Origin: Oscillospiraceae bacterium
GTDB lineage: Bacteria; Bacillota; Clostridia; Oscillospirales; CAG-272
Assembly: GCA_015064685.1 (NCBI GenBank)
Contig: SVRT01000010.1
Location: 1 to 64,000, forward strand
DNA: 64,000 bases
Reading direction: 5' to 3'
Position 1 is the first letter of the stretch, and each line of letters opens with the position of its first letter. The notes below the pieces were generated by a model, which saw nothing but the letters and a program-made list of their open reading frames with translations, was not told where the DNA came from and made no database searches. Positions 1 to 8,779 of this stretch are shown here, in pieces. A program made the position numbers and the translations under genes.

Positions 1-65
1 ATCCTCCAAATATGTTTTTTAGTTTCGACTGGCAGGTCAAAGCTATTATATCATATTTGGAGGAT
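1..65. repeat. 14-bp perfect inverted repeat (ATCCTCCAAATATG ... CATATTTGGAGGAT) with 37-nt spacer; left arm includes a probable minus-strand Shine-Dalgarno for a gene left of the window
   Basis: Direct reading: arms at 1-14 and 52-65 are exact reverse complements; TATAAT on the minus strand at 45-50. Confidence 0.6.
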
Positions 66-92
66 TTTTCACTCACCGGTTAACCTCTATTG

Positions 93-120
93 AACCACGC
101 GACTATCGCGTGGTTTTCGG
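93..120 (+). terminator. Hairpin AACCACGCGA-CTA-TCGCGTGGTT followed by T-rich tract
   Basis: 10-bp perfect stem, 3-nt loop. Confidence 0.5.
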
Positions 121-130
121 TTTACAAGAA

Positions 131-158
131 AAGGGGCTGAAATCAGCCCCTTGTTTTT
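131..158. terminator. Rho-independent terminator downstream of the rubrerythrin gene
   Basis: AAGGGGCTGA-AA-TCAGCCCCTT with flanking T/A tracts. Confidence 0.7.
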
Positions 159-160
159 TA

Positions 161-712
161 TTAATAGTTTTCTGCGTGGATCTCAAAATAGCTCTGAGGA
201 TGTGCGCAAGTGGGACATACCTCGGGAGCCTCCGTACCAACGATGATGTGTCCGCAGTTGCGGCACTCCCAAACCTTGACCTCACTCTTCTTGAATACCT
301 CTGCGGTCTCAACGTTATGAAGAAGCGCGCGGTATCTCTCCTCGTGATGCTTCTCAATAGCCGCTACGAGACGGAACTTTGCGGCAAGCTCGTGGAAGCC
401 CTCCTCCTCTGCGGTCTTTGCAAAGCCGGCGTACATATCGGTCCACTCGTAGTTCTCGCCTGCCGCTGCACTTACGAGATTCTCTGCGGTGTTACCGATG
501 CCATCAAGCTCCTTGAACCACAGCTTTGCATGCTCCTTTTCATTGTCGGCTGTCTTGAGGAAAAGAGCCGCGATCTGCTCATAGCCCTCTTTCTTTGCCT
601 TAGATGCAAAATATGTGTACTTGTTTCTCGCCTCGCTCTCGCCCGAGAATGCTGCCATCAAATTCTTTTCTGTCTGTGTTCCTGCGTATTTGCTCATTTC
701 TTTTTCCTCCAA
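161..712 (-). CDS. Rubrerythrin
   Basis: Ferritin-like helices ([25 protein letters not shown]) and C-terminal rubredoxin motif [10 protein letters not shown]...CPTCAHP. Confidence 0.93.
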   Translation of the reverse strand: MEEKEMSKYAGTQTEKNLMAAFSGESEARNKYTYFASKAKKEGYEQIAALFLKTADNEKEHAKLWFKELDGIGNTAENLVSAAAGENYEWTDMYAGFAKTAEEEGFHELAAKFRLVAAIEKHHEERYRALLHNVETAEVFKKSEVKVWECRNCGHIIVGTEAPEVCPTCAHPQSYFEIHAENY

Positions 713-1039
713 AATAAAAATTGTTATGGAATATTATTTCCCGAAATCCATTTTATCATACATTTTTGAAGTTGTCTATAGTTTTTCATAAAAAACCGTT
801 ATTTTTTCTTCATAGCATACCAATTTAGTTTTTGATATCAAATATCTATCATTTTTCTTTCGATTTAGGCAAATTTTTGTCGAATTGCTCTTGATTTTAC
901 TATCAATAAATGTTAAACTATTCTTAGGTGCATAAGATTATTCACATCGGCATGCGGTCAAATCAAATAAAAAAGACTTCCCTGGAATTTCCAAAATATT
1001 AGCGAAACCAAATATTATTAAAGATAGGAGAAAAGAACA

Positions 1040-3124
1040 ATGAAAAAAACTAATAACGTTTTTAAAATTATTTTAGTTTTTTCCCTCTGCCTGAGCTTCT
1101 TCGCGCTAGTTTCTTGTGATAGTTTGAACAGCATGCTTTCGAATGTTAATATCAACATAAACAACACAAGTGATAATACTACGGATGCACCAACGCAAGC
1201 TCCTACGGAAGCTCCGACGGAGGCTCCCACGGCAAAGCCGGCTGAGGTTCCAACCGAATCTCCTAAGGAAGATCCCACTGAACCTCCTGCGGAATATCCC
1301 ACCGAACCTCCCGCGGAAGATCCCACCGAACCTCCAAAGGAAGATCCTACCGAACCTCCAAAGGAAGACCCCTCTGATCCTCCTGCGGAAGATCCCACCG
1401 AACCTCCGAAGGAAGATCCTACCGAACCTCCAAAGGAAGATCCCACTGAACCTCCCACGGAAGATCCCACCGAACCTCCAAAGGAAGACCCCTCTGATCC
1501 TCCTGCGGACGATGAATGCAACATTATTACAATTGCCGAGGCTCTTGCTCTTATCAGCGACGAAGACGGCTTCTTGACCGAGGAAAGATATTACATTAAA
1601 GGCGTTATCTCCGAGATCATAGACGAAAAGTACGGCAAGATGATTCTTAAGGATGCAACAGGAGAGATCCAAGTTTACGGAACTTACTCCTCAGACGGAA
1701 GCATCAGGTACCCCGACCTTCAAGAAAAGCCCCTGGCAGGTGATGAAATAATCGTCCACTGTACACTAAAAAATTATCAGGGACTTAAAGAAATCTATAA
1801 CGCACGTCTCATTGAGATCGTCAGCAAAGGCACAGTAGATGACGGATCTACCGATGACGGCTCAACCAACGACGGCACGATCAATGACACGCTTCCGGAT
1901 GGAATTAATCTCACATCAATATCCCAAATAACCGAAATACTCAGCGAAATGCCGGCAAACATCCCTTCTTCTACCAAGTATTACATTAAAGGTGTGGTTA
2001 CTTCAGATGTAGATCCCGTATGGGGCAACTGCACGATATCGGACATTGAAACCGGCGAGAGTATATTTGTTTATGGCATTTATTTCAAGGACGGCACGGT
2101 AAGGTACTGTGACGGTGACGTAAAAATAAAAGAAGGCGATATAGTTATTCTTCATAGCACAATAATGCGCTATGAAAACGGAATCGAAGTAAAAAACGAG
2201 ATTTACAAAGCAGAAATTGCGAATTTCAATGGAAACGAAAACGAGGAACAATTCCCTGACTACGGTGAGACGATTGTTATTTCGACCCCGAACGATCTTG
2301 TAAATCTTGCAAGCGATATAAATTCCGGCACTGTATCCAATGCATCAAGAATAGAGTTGGGCGCGAATATAGATATGGCAGGCGTAACGTATACTCCTAT
2401 CGTTAATTTCCGCGGAACATTTGACGGCAAGGGATATACGATCTCAAATCTTGTTTTACCTGAAACCGGTGCGACTATCAGCCTTACAGACGGAAACTGG
2501 GTCGGTTATACCGTCAAATCTATTGGCTTGTTTGGAAGCGCGTACGATGCCACCGTACAAAATCTCATCCTTGAAAACGTCACCGCAGAATACGATACAG
2601 GAAATGAGTTATTCGTTGGCGCTCTCGTCGGTTATGCAGAAGGCATAACGGTCAAGGATTGTTATGTAAGCTCCGCATTCACAGTTAAGATAAACCATCA
2701 AAGCGTAACATCTAAGAGTATCAGCGGTATTGCGGGACTTATCGGATATTCTCTCGAGGCATACGTGGAAAACGTTACAGTGGATAGCTATATAGACTAC
2801 GAGGCAAATAGCTTCGAGGCATTCGCAGGAGCAGTCCTGGGAGTTGGAAACGTGGTCATTGAGGCATGTGATATTACCCTCGACATCTCCTTTGTCGGCA
2901 CACGGTACGGTCATACCGGCTCACTCATAGGTATGGAGCGTACACCGGAAGGAATAGCCATAACAACCATTCATAATTCTGTAATCAGAGGAAAGCTCTA
3001 TATCGATAATCCGAGAGGATATGCTTGGGGCGAGGTTGGTCAGGGATACTTTTATCACGAGGATATCTCAATACTTGACGTTAGCGAGTATAACGACATT
3101 TATGTTACCGTGACAAACAAATAA
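1040..3124 (+). CDS. Secreted lipoprotein: lipobox, DPTEPP-type repeat linker, two OB-fold-like repeats and a GLUG/beta-helix-like region
   Basis: Signal peptide with lipobox LVSC; duplicated segments 'YYIKGVISEI...' and 'YYIKGVVTSDV...'; 'FRGTFDGKGYTISNL' GLUG-like motif; RBS aggag at ~1027. Confidence 0.75.
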   Translation: MKKTNNVFKIILVFSLCLSFFALVSCDSLNSMLSNVNININNTSDNTTDAPTQAPTEAPTEAPTAKPAEVPTESPKEDPTEPPAEYPTEPPAEDPTEPPKEDPTEPPKEDPSDPPAEDPTEPPKEDPTEPPKEDPTEPPTEDPTEPPKEDPSDPPADDECNIITIAEALALISDEDGFLTEERYYIKGVISEIIDEKYGKMILKDATGEIQVYGTYSSDGSIRYPDLQEKPLAGDEIIVHCTLKNYQGLKEIYNARLIEIVSKGTVDDGSTDDGSTNDGTINDTLPDGINLTSISQITEILSEMPANIPSSTKYYIKGVVTSDVDPVWGNCTISDIETGESIFVYGIYFKDGTVRYCDGDVKIKEGDIVILHSTIMRYENGIEVKNEIYKAEIANFNGNENEEQFPDYGETIVISTPNDLVNLASDINSGTVSNASRIELGANIDMAGVTYTPIVNFRGTFDGKGYTISNLVLPETGATISLTDGNWVGYTVKSIGLFGSAYDATVQNLILENVTAEYDTGNELFVGALVGYAEGITVKDCYVSSAFTVKINHQSVTSKSISGIAGLIGYSLEAYVENVTVDSYIDYEANSFEAFAGAVLGVGNVVIEACDITLDISFVGTRYGHTGSLIGMERTPEGIAITTIHNSVIRGKLYIDNPRGYAWGEVGQGYFYHEDISILDVSEYNDIYVTVTNK
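1250..1510 (+). repeat. In-frame ~24-bp tandem repeats encoding (K/A)EDPTEPP units
   Basis: Repeated 'gaagatcc(t/c)accgaacctcc(a/g)aag' units; about 10-11 imperfect copies. Confidence 0.9.
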
Positions 3125-3135
3125 TCAAGTTTAGA

Positions 3136-3175
3136 AAAGCAGGCAGATCTGCAATTACGGATCTGCCTGCTTTGA
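3136..3175 (+). terminator. Terminator of the lipoprotein gene
   Basis: AAAGCAGGCAGATC / GATCTGCCTGCTTT perfect stem. Confidence 0.75.
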
Positions 3176-3200
3176 TAATAAATAAATCTAAAAATTACAA

Positions 3201-3227
3201 AAGCCCTCTATATACCGTAGAGGGCTT
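3201..3227 (-). terminator. Terminator of the rpsF-ssb-rpsR operon
   Basis: AAGCCCTCTA / TAGAGGGCTT stem downstream of rpsR. Confidence 0.65.
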
Positions 3228-3288
3228 AATTGTGTTGCTTCGCCGCAAGTCAATATAAACTTTCGGTCAAAAGCTTTCTGAATAAATA

Positions 3289-3543
3289 TTAGTCAGAAAT
3301 GTAAGGAAGAAGTGCTACCTGACGAGCTCTCTTAATTGCTGTGTTGAGCTCTCTCTGGTGAACTGCACATGCTCCGGAAACTCTTCTGGGAAGAATTTTG
3401 CCGCGCTCGCTGATGAACTTGCGAAGCTTTGCAGAATCCTTGTAATCGATAAAGGAAACCTTATCTGCGCAGAAGATACATACCTTTTTTCTCTTTGCAC
3501 GCATAGCGGGGCGTGCAGGACGAGTGTTTTCTGTTCTATCCAT
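3289..3543 (-). CDS. rpsR: 30S ribosomal protein S18
   Basis: [17 protein letters not shown]...[35 protein letters not shown]. Confidence 0.97.
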   Translation of the reverse strand: MDRTENTRPARPAMRAKRKKVCIFCADKVSFIDYKDSAKLRKFISERGKILPRRVSGACAVHQRELNTAIKRARQVALLPYISD

Positions 3544-3590
3544 CTTATGAAATCCTCCAAATAAATTTTTTGTGACGCGACTATCCTGAA

Positions 3591-4034
3591 TTAGAAAGGA
3601 AGATCGTCGTCGGTCTTGATCTCCTCGAACTTGGGAGCATTGCCTGCGGGTGTTGCGAAAGCAGGTGCCGCAAACGCCTCATCTCCAACCGAGGACTCGG
3701 AACGGCTGTCTACAAACATAACCTCATCTGCAACGATGTCGGTTCTGTAGTGCTTAACATTCTGCTGGTCTGTCCAGGTGCTGTTCTGAATAGTTCCTAC
3801 AACACAGATGGAAGAGCCCTTCTTGAAGTAACGGGAAACGAACTCTGCAGTCTGTCTCCAAGCGGTTACGTTAAAGAAATCGGTCTCACTCTGCTGTGCT
3901 GCGTTCTTGGAATAACGGCGGTTTACCGCGATACTGAAGGAAACAACAGCGATGCCGCTCTGTGTCTGCTTAAGCTCGGGATCCGCGGTGAGTCTACCAC
4001 CAAGAATGACCTTATTAAAGTTAAAATTAGCCAT
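3591..4034 (-). CDS. ssb: Single-stranded DNA-binding protein
   Basis: N-terminal OB-fold of SSB; acidic C-terminal tip DDDLPF; between rpsF and rpsR. Confidence 0.96.
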   Translation of the reverse strand: MANFNFNKVILGGRLTADPELKQTQSGIAVVSFSIAVNRRYSKNAAQQSETDFFNVTAWRQTAEFVSRYFKKGSSICVVGTIQNSTWTDQQNVKHYRTDIVADEVMFVDSRSESSVGDEAFAAPAFATPAGNAPKFEEIKTDDDLPF

Positions 4035-4051
4035 GTTTTTTCTCCAATCAA

Positions 4052-4444
4052 TTACTCAGCATCGTTAGCTTCAGCTACTTCCTCAACAGGAGCAGCCTCT
4101 TCAACGGTCTGTGCAACGGGCTCCTCAACGACAGGTGCAACTACGACCTCATGATCGAGCTTTACTGTCATGGAACGCATAATTGACTCGTCGATATTGA
4201 AAAGACGGTCAAGCTCTGCAAGGAAATCAGGTGCGCACTTGTGAGTAACAACGGTGTAGTAACCCTCGGGCATATCGTTGATGGGATATGCAAGACGACG
4301 CTTGCCCCACTGATTAACCTGAATGATCTCGCCGTTGGAACCGATCAAGCCTGTGAACTTCTCAACAGTTGCCTGTGTTGCCTCTTCACCGTTTGTAACG
4401 TCGGTGATGAAAAGAGTTTCATAAGTGTTGAATACGTTTTCCAT
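4052..4444 (-). CDS. rpsF: 30S ribosomal protein S6
   Basis: YETLFIT...WGKRRLAYPINDMPEGYYTV..F; operon order rpsF-ssb-rpsR. Confidence 0.96.
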   Translation of the reverse strand: MENVFNTYETLFITDVTNGEEATQATVEKFTGLIGSNGEIIQVNQWGKRRLAYPINDMPEGYYTVVTHKCAPDFLAELDRLFNIDESIMRSMTVKLDHEVVVAPVVEEPVAQTVEEAAPVEEVAEANDAE

Positions 4445-4474
4445 TTTTTATACCTCCCTATGGACTTTATATCG

Positions 4475-4531
4475 ACCGCGCTGTGTCATATTTTGCGCGG
4501 TAGAGAGACGGTTTTGTGCATCTCAAACCGT
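4475..4531 (-). promoter_or_regulatory. Candidate S6:S18 autoregulatory mRNA leader (two 7-bp hairpins)
   Basis: Perfect stems 4475-4481/4495-4501 (ACCGCGC/GCGCGGT) and 4508-4514/4525-4531 (ACGGTTT/AAACCGT) between promoter and rpsF. Confidence 0.5.
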
Positions 4532-4542
4532 ACCAAGCAATG

Positions 4543-4571
4543 ATTATACCATAAATAATATTATTTGTCAA
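4543..4571 (-). promoter_or_regulatory. Consensus sigma-A promoter for rpsF operon
   Basis: TTGACA (4566-4571), 17-nt spacer, TATAAT (4543-4548) on minus strand. Confidence 0.85.
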
Positions 4572-4606
4572 TAGTGAAAATGAATTAATTGTAAACTTTT
4601 TGAAAA

Positions 4607-5191
4607 TTACAGAAAACTGGTAATAAAAATCTCAAGACCGATTGCTATAAGTATAATTCCACCGAAAATGCCCGCCTTACCCGCAAGACGGGTTCCCGCT
4701 TTTTTGCCTATAAAGACTCCGCACAGACAGATCGCGAATGTCACAAGCGCAATTATCGCTGCGGCAACGAGAGCGGCAAACAAATCGTATTCTGCGATGG
4801 TAAAGCCAACCGAAAGCGCGTCGATCGAGGTCGCAATTCCCTGCACTATAAGCGCGCCGAAAGTAATGCTTACACATTTGACCTCTCCGTCGTGATTCTT
4901 TATTCCCTCGTAAAGCATCTTGCCTCCGATAAAGCAAAGAAGCACAAGCGCGATCCACGGTATGCACTGCTCAAACCACTTGAAATATTCAACTATCGTG
5001 TGTATGCAGATCCAGCCGAGCATAGGCATAAGTGCCTGGAAGAATGCAAAAAGGCCTGCTACACCGCACATTTTTCTTGTTTTCATACAAGGCTCGTTGA
5101 GTCCGTTAGCAAGTGAGACCGAAAACGCATCCATAGCAAGACCCACGCCGAGCAATATACTTTCAAGAAAGAATTTAAAATCAAAAACCAT
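4607..5191 (-). CDS. mntP: Manganese efflux pump MntP family
   Basis: GVGLAMDAFSVSLANGL...IATSIDALSVGFT repeated motifs. Confidence 0.92.
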   Translation of the reverse strand: MVFDFKFFLESILLGVGLAMDAFSVSLANGLNEPCMKTRKMCGVAGLFAFFQALMPMLGWICIHTIVEYFKWFEQCIPWIALVLLCFIGGKMLYEGIKNHDGEVKCVSITFGALIVQGIATSIDALSVGFTIAEYDLFAALVAAAIIALVTFAICLCGVFIGKKAGTRLAGKAGIFGGIILIAIGLEIFITSFL

Positions 5192-5232
5192 ATTATTTTC
5201 CTTTTATCTTCGCTTTTTATGATAACTATATA

Positions 5233-5261
5233 ATTCTACCACCGATACACTCTTTTGTCAA
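5233..5261 (-). promoter_or_regulatory. Promoter for mntP
   Basis: TTGACA (5256-5261), 17-nt spacer, TAGAAT (5233-5238). Confidence 0.7.
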
Positions 5262-5369
5262 GAAAAATGTATTTAAATCCCCCTTGACTTGACACAAAAT
5301 ATATGTTACAATTATACAGTAAATATTATAAAAAATGTATTATCTAAATATTTGAAAGGATGCACCGTA

Positions 5370-5915
5370 ATGGATTTCACCGTTGAACTTTTAAAATATC
5401 CCTCCGAAGAGGATTGGATGCTGTGTAAGCTCTGCACCCTGAACACCGTAGGTAAAACAAGCACAAAGCTACCCACAGCCGAGTGGAGACATAAACTGCT
5501 TCTCTCCGAACATAGCCCTATCCGCACACTCAACTTCTGCATTAAAATGAACGTTCCCTATTACGTTTCTGTTCATTTCTGCCGTCATTTCATAGGTGTA
5601 ACGCACTTTGTGCAGAGCCAGAGAAACGACCGCCAGGACAACTACGACAGAACGAAGGCGCCCCAGGACTCTCCCGTTTCGCATATGATGTACATAAACG
5701 CGCAGGAGCTTATGTTTATGGCTCGCCGCCGCCTCTGTATGCAGGCAGCAGCAGAGACACGCGCCGTAATGGAAGAGATCGTGCGCCAGGTCGAGGCACA
5801 GTGCCCCGAATTCGTCGGTACGCTCGAGCCTATGTGCTCCTACCGTGGCGGACGTTGCACCGAGTTCAACCCCTGCGGACTTTATAAGAAGTATCTTACC
5901 GGAAAAGATGAATAA
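5370..5915 (+). CDS. thyX: Divergent FAD-dependent thymidylate synthase (ThyX-like)
   Basis: ATG at 5370 with gaaagga RBS; 'SEHSPIR..NF...P.Y.SVHFCRHFIGVTHFVQSQRNDRQ' aligns to the ThyX core; ORF track start 5289 lies over the likely promoter. Confidence 0.8.
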   Translation: MDFTVELLKYPSEEDWMLCKLCTLNTVGKTSTKLPTAEWRHKLLLSEHSPIRTLNFCIKMNVPYYVSVHFCRHFIGVTHFVQSQRNDRQDNYDRTKAPQDSPVSHMMYINAQELMFMARRRLCMQAAAETRAVMEEIVRQVEAQCPEFVGTLEPMCSYRGGRCTEFNPCGLYKKYLTGKDE

Positions 5916-5920
5916 ACTCA

Positions 5921-5954
5921 AAAATCTCAGGAGCATGCTCCTGAGATTTTTTTA
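5921..5954 (+). terminator. Terminator of thyX
   Basis: AAAATCTCAGGAGC-ATGCTCCTGAGATTTTTTT. Confidence 0.8.
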
Positions 5955-5972
5955 TAATTGCAACCCGGGTCT

Positions 5973-7253
5973 TTAGCATCTCCCCGTCATGATCTCAATG
6001 ATCTTCTTATCGGTCTCCTTCATGCCGTCATGACCGAGTATCGAGATGTTGTTGATGGTATTCTCAACGCCCTTACTGACGAGTCCCTCGCCGCCGAAGA
6101 ATTGACAGCCCTCGCAGAACATTTCGTATCCCATAATTCCTGCATCCACTGCCATAGCTATTTTCGCGGCGCAGGACGCCTTTGCACCGTCGCAAATGAT
6201 GCCGCTCGACATGGCAAGCGCGTTCACTATCGTGTGATTTATCGCCGAAAGATCGCGCGAAAGCAAATAAGCAATTCCCGCCCCCGCGCCGGCACCTGCG
6301 CTGACCGCACCGCAGTATGCGGATAAACGTCCAATGCCGCTCTTAAGATGTAATGTGACCAGACTTGAAAGTACAAGCGCGCGGTAAAGCTCTTCCTCGC
6401 TATTTTCGTAGTACTCCGCGTATTTTATAACGGGAAGGCTCGTAGTCATTCCCTGATTTCCGCTTCCCGAGCAGATAATTACCGGCATATCGCATCCGCC
6501 CATTCTTGCATCCGAGCCGGCGGCTGCCGCCGCGCAGGCTTGAGTTCTGACCTCGTCGTTTCTCTTTGCAAGTATCTGACCGATCTTAGCACCGTATCCA
6601 TTCGTCAAGCCCTCATGCGATATCGCGGTATTGTACGCGATCTGACGGGAAATAATATCCCTTACGTCATCAATATCTACAGTCTCGGCAAAATCAAAAA
6701 TATCGCAAATTTGCAAGCAATCGCTGAGGCTTTCACATCCGTCAACCGCCACACTCTTGTTGCTGTCAACGTAAATACACTTGCCATTTTGAATTACCTC
6801 TACCACGTTGGTATGCTCGTCCTCAATATGCACCGCTACCGAATCGTCGCCATCACTTACCGTTACCACAAGATCAAGAATGTGCTCACTCTCAAGCGGA
6901 ACAACGGATATCTCAAGCTCCTTCATTCTTTCCGCAAGAGCGCACTCCTCTTCCTTAGTAACAGAGGAGATTACCTCAAGCTCGCCGCAAGAATCTCCGT
7001 AGAAAATTCCAACCGCAGCCGCCGCTTCAAGTCCTCTCATGCCGTTCGTGTGAGGAACAATAACACTCTTGACGTTCTTTATGATATTTCCGCTCGCTTG
7101 GATGCGAACGCTCTTGGGCATTCTCCCAAGCACCTCTCTCGCCCTTGCGGCACAAAAAGCCACCGCGATAGGCTCGGTGCACCCCATAGCGGGAACAAGC
7201 TCGCGGCGAAGAATTTCAATATAGGTCCGGTATATCTTCGTTTTTTTATCCAT
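5973..7253 (-). CDS. L-cysteine desulfidase / L-serine deaminase-alpha-like family (UPF0597, YhaM/CyuA-like)
   Basis: LVPAMGCTEPIAVAFCAA...; conserved Cys residues and glycine-rich regions of the family. Confidence 0.85.
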   Translation of the reverse strand: MDKKTKIYRTYIEILRRELVPAMGCTEPIAVAFCAARAREVLGRMPKSVRIQASGNIIKNVKSVIVPHTNGMRGLEAAAAVGIFYGDSCGELEVISSVTKEEECALAERMKELEISVVPLESEHILDLVVTVSDGDDSVAVHIEDEHTNVVEVIQNGKCIYVDSNKSVAVDGCESLSDCLQICDIFDFAETVDIDDVRDIISRQIAYNTAISHEGLTNGYGAKIGQILAKRNDEVRTQACAAAAAGSDARMGGCDMPVIICSGSGNQGMTTSLPVIKYAEYYENSEEELYRALVLSSLVTLHLKSGIGRLSAYCGAVSAGAGAGAGIAYLLSRDLSAINHTIVNALAMSSGIICDGAKASCAAKIAMAVDAGIMGYEMFCEGCQFFGGEGLVSKGVENTINNISILGHDGMKETDKKIIEIMTGRC

Positions 7254-7365
7254 ATCGACCTCTGAATCAATATAATATATCTAATTATACTAAAAATTCA
7301 CTCAATTGTCAAGGAGTAATTATCCGCAAACAAAAACAATCGCATTATCAATGTGAAAATAAAAC

Positions 7366-7395
7366 ACGGGTGCGACAACCGTCGCACCCATATTT
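7366..7395 (-). terminator. Terminator downstream of FAD oxidoreductase
   Basis: GGGTGCGAC-AACC-GTCGCACCC. Confidence 0.65.
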
Positions 7396-8664
7396 TTAAA
7401 GGGTAAATCCCTCTTTTTTAAGTATTTCTCTGACCTCTGCCACGTCAACGTCTCGCACTGTCGTGCCGTTCTTCTTTGCAACCGATACCGCAGTGCCTGC
7501 CGCATGACCAAGCTCCGCGCAATAAGGCATTATTCTGAAGGATGCCTGCGCCTCGTGAGTTGCGGAAATGCAACGTCCCGCGACTAAGAGATTGTCCTTT
7601 CCCTTAGGGATGAGACAACGGTAAGGTATCTCATACCATTCGCCCAAGCCGAAATAGTGGTGGCTCGTTCCGGTTCCCTCGGGGTTATGGATATCTATGT
7701 CGTAGTTTGCGACCGCGATCGCATCGGGGAAACGCGCGAGGGATACGAGATCCTCCTGTGTCAGCACGTATTCGCCGTCTACCTTGCGACTCTCACGGAT
7801 TCCTATCTGGATAGCCGTGGAGAGGACCTTTGAGTTTTCAAAACCCTCAATATTCTCCTTCAAGAACTTGTGTATCTCATACACCTGCTCTCTAGCGTCG
7901 ATCTCCGCCTCTGTAACCTCAAAGATGTCTGTCGGATTCTTTTTTACGATCCTCGTCGTATTGAAGTGAAGCACTCCACGGTTAAGATTTCCGAATATCA
8001 GCACGTCCTCGCGCGGATTCTTGATAAATCCCTTTTGTTGATATTCCCTGTAAAGAGGATTGATCTTATTTCTGTTCTGAACGTATTTTTCTTTGTCAAC
8101 TCCGCCCATTCTGAAGCAAAGAGTCATAGGCTGGCAAAGCGAATCCTTCTCTCTTCCGAGTCTGCACGAGCATCCCGCAATAACTGACAGCTCCGCGTCA
8201 CCCGTAGCGTCGATAAAATGATCGGCATAGAGATCAACGAAGAGTCCGCGTCCAAATGCCCTGATCGAATTTATTCTACTACCGTCAAGCATTACACCCG
8301 TGACCGTGGTATTGAAAAGAAGCGAAACTCCGTACTTTTTGCACATTCTGTTGAGTACGAGCTTTAATATTTCCTCATCGAAGTCGGTAAGATAGTCCTT
8401 GGAGTTCTGATTGCCCGCAAGTTCCCACATCTCGCTAATTATCTCGTGAAATATGTCTCCACAAAGGAACTTTTTCTCCTTCGTCTCCTTGTCCTTCGTC
8501 CAGTAAGGCATAAAAGGCATAACGAGAGCGTTTGCAGCAGCGCCGCCAAGACAGTTGTATCTCTCTACCAAAAGCACGTCGACTCCCTTTTTCGCTGCAG
8601 AGATCGCTGCGGAAACTCCCGCAAGACCTCCTCCGACAACTATCAGATCATATTTTCTGTTCAC
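7396..8664 (-). CDS. FAD-dependent oxidoreductase (FAD_oxidored family)
   Basis: DLIVVGGGLAGVSAAISAAKKGVDVLLVER dinucleotide fold; GTG start at 8664 with ggaggt RBS (ORF track start 8712 is upstream). Confidence 0.85.
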   Translation of the reverse strand: MNRKYDLIVVGGGLAGVSAAISAAKKGVDVLLVERYNCLGGAAANALVMPFMPYWTKDKETKEKKFLCGDIFHEIISEMWELAGNQNSKDYLTDFDEEILKLVLNRMCKKYGVSLLFNTTVTGVMLDGSRINSIRAFGRGLFVDLYADHFIDATGDAELSVIAGCSCRLGREKDSLCQPMTLCFRMGGVDKEKYVQNRNKINPLYREYQQKGFIKNPREDVLIFGNLNRGVLHFNTTRIVKKNPTDIFEVTEAEIDAREQVYEIHKFLKENIEGFENSKVLSTAIQIGIRESRKVDGEYVLTQEDLVSLARFPDAIAVANYDIDIHNPEGTGTSHHYFGLGEWYEIPYRCLIPKGKDNLLVAGRCISATHEAQASFRIMPYCAELGHAAGTAVSVAKKNGTTVRDVDVAEVREILKKEGFTL

Positions 8665-8711
8665 AATATACCTCCAAATAATCAAGGCGATCAACTTTAT
8701 CAATTGGACCA

Positions 8712-8748
8712 AAAACGCCCATCAAGCGGGAGCGCGGATGGGCGTTTT
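8712..8748 (-). terminator. Terminator downstream of guaB
   Basis: AACGCCCATC ... GATGGGCGTTTT. Confidence 0.65.
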
Positions 8749-8779
8749 AAAATTTCATTCGCGACCTTGTCGCACAGCT

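Noticed and set aside
110-769. 219-aa + strand ORF antisense to rubrerythrin
   Set aside because: Shadow ORF; rubrerythrin is unambiguous.
1250-1510. CRISPR-like array impression from regular repeats
   Set aside because: No unique spacers; units are contiguous and in-frame coding.
1018-1672. Minus-strand ORFs (168 and 188 aa) and a + strand ORF 1170..1577 across the DPTEPP repeat
   Set aside because: Low-complexity repeat without stops in several frames; the lipoprotein frame has signal peptide, RBS and domains.
5192-5290. Possible yybP-ykoY manganese riboswitch upstream of mntP
   Set aside because: The interval is short and lacks the class consensus; it is adequately explained by a promoter (TTGACA-17-TAGAAT).
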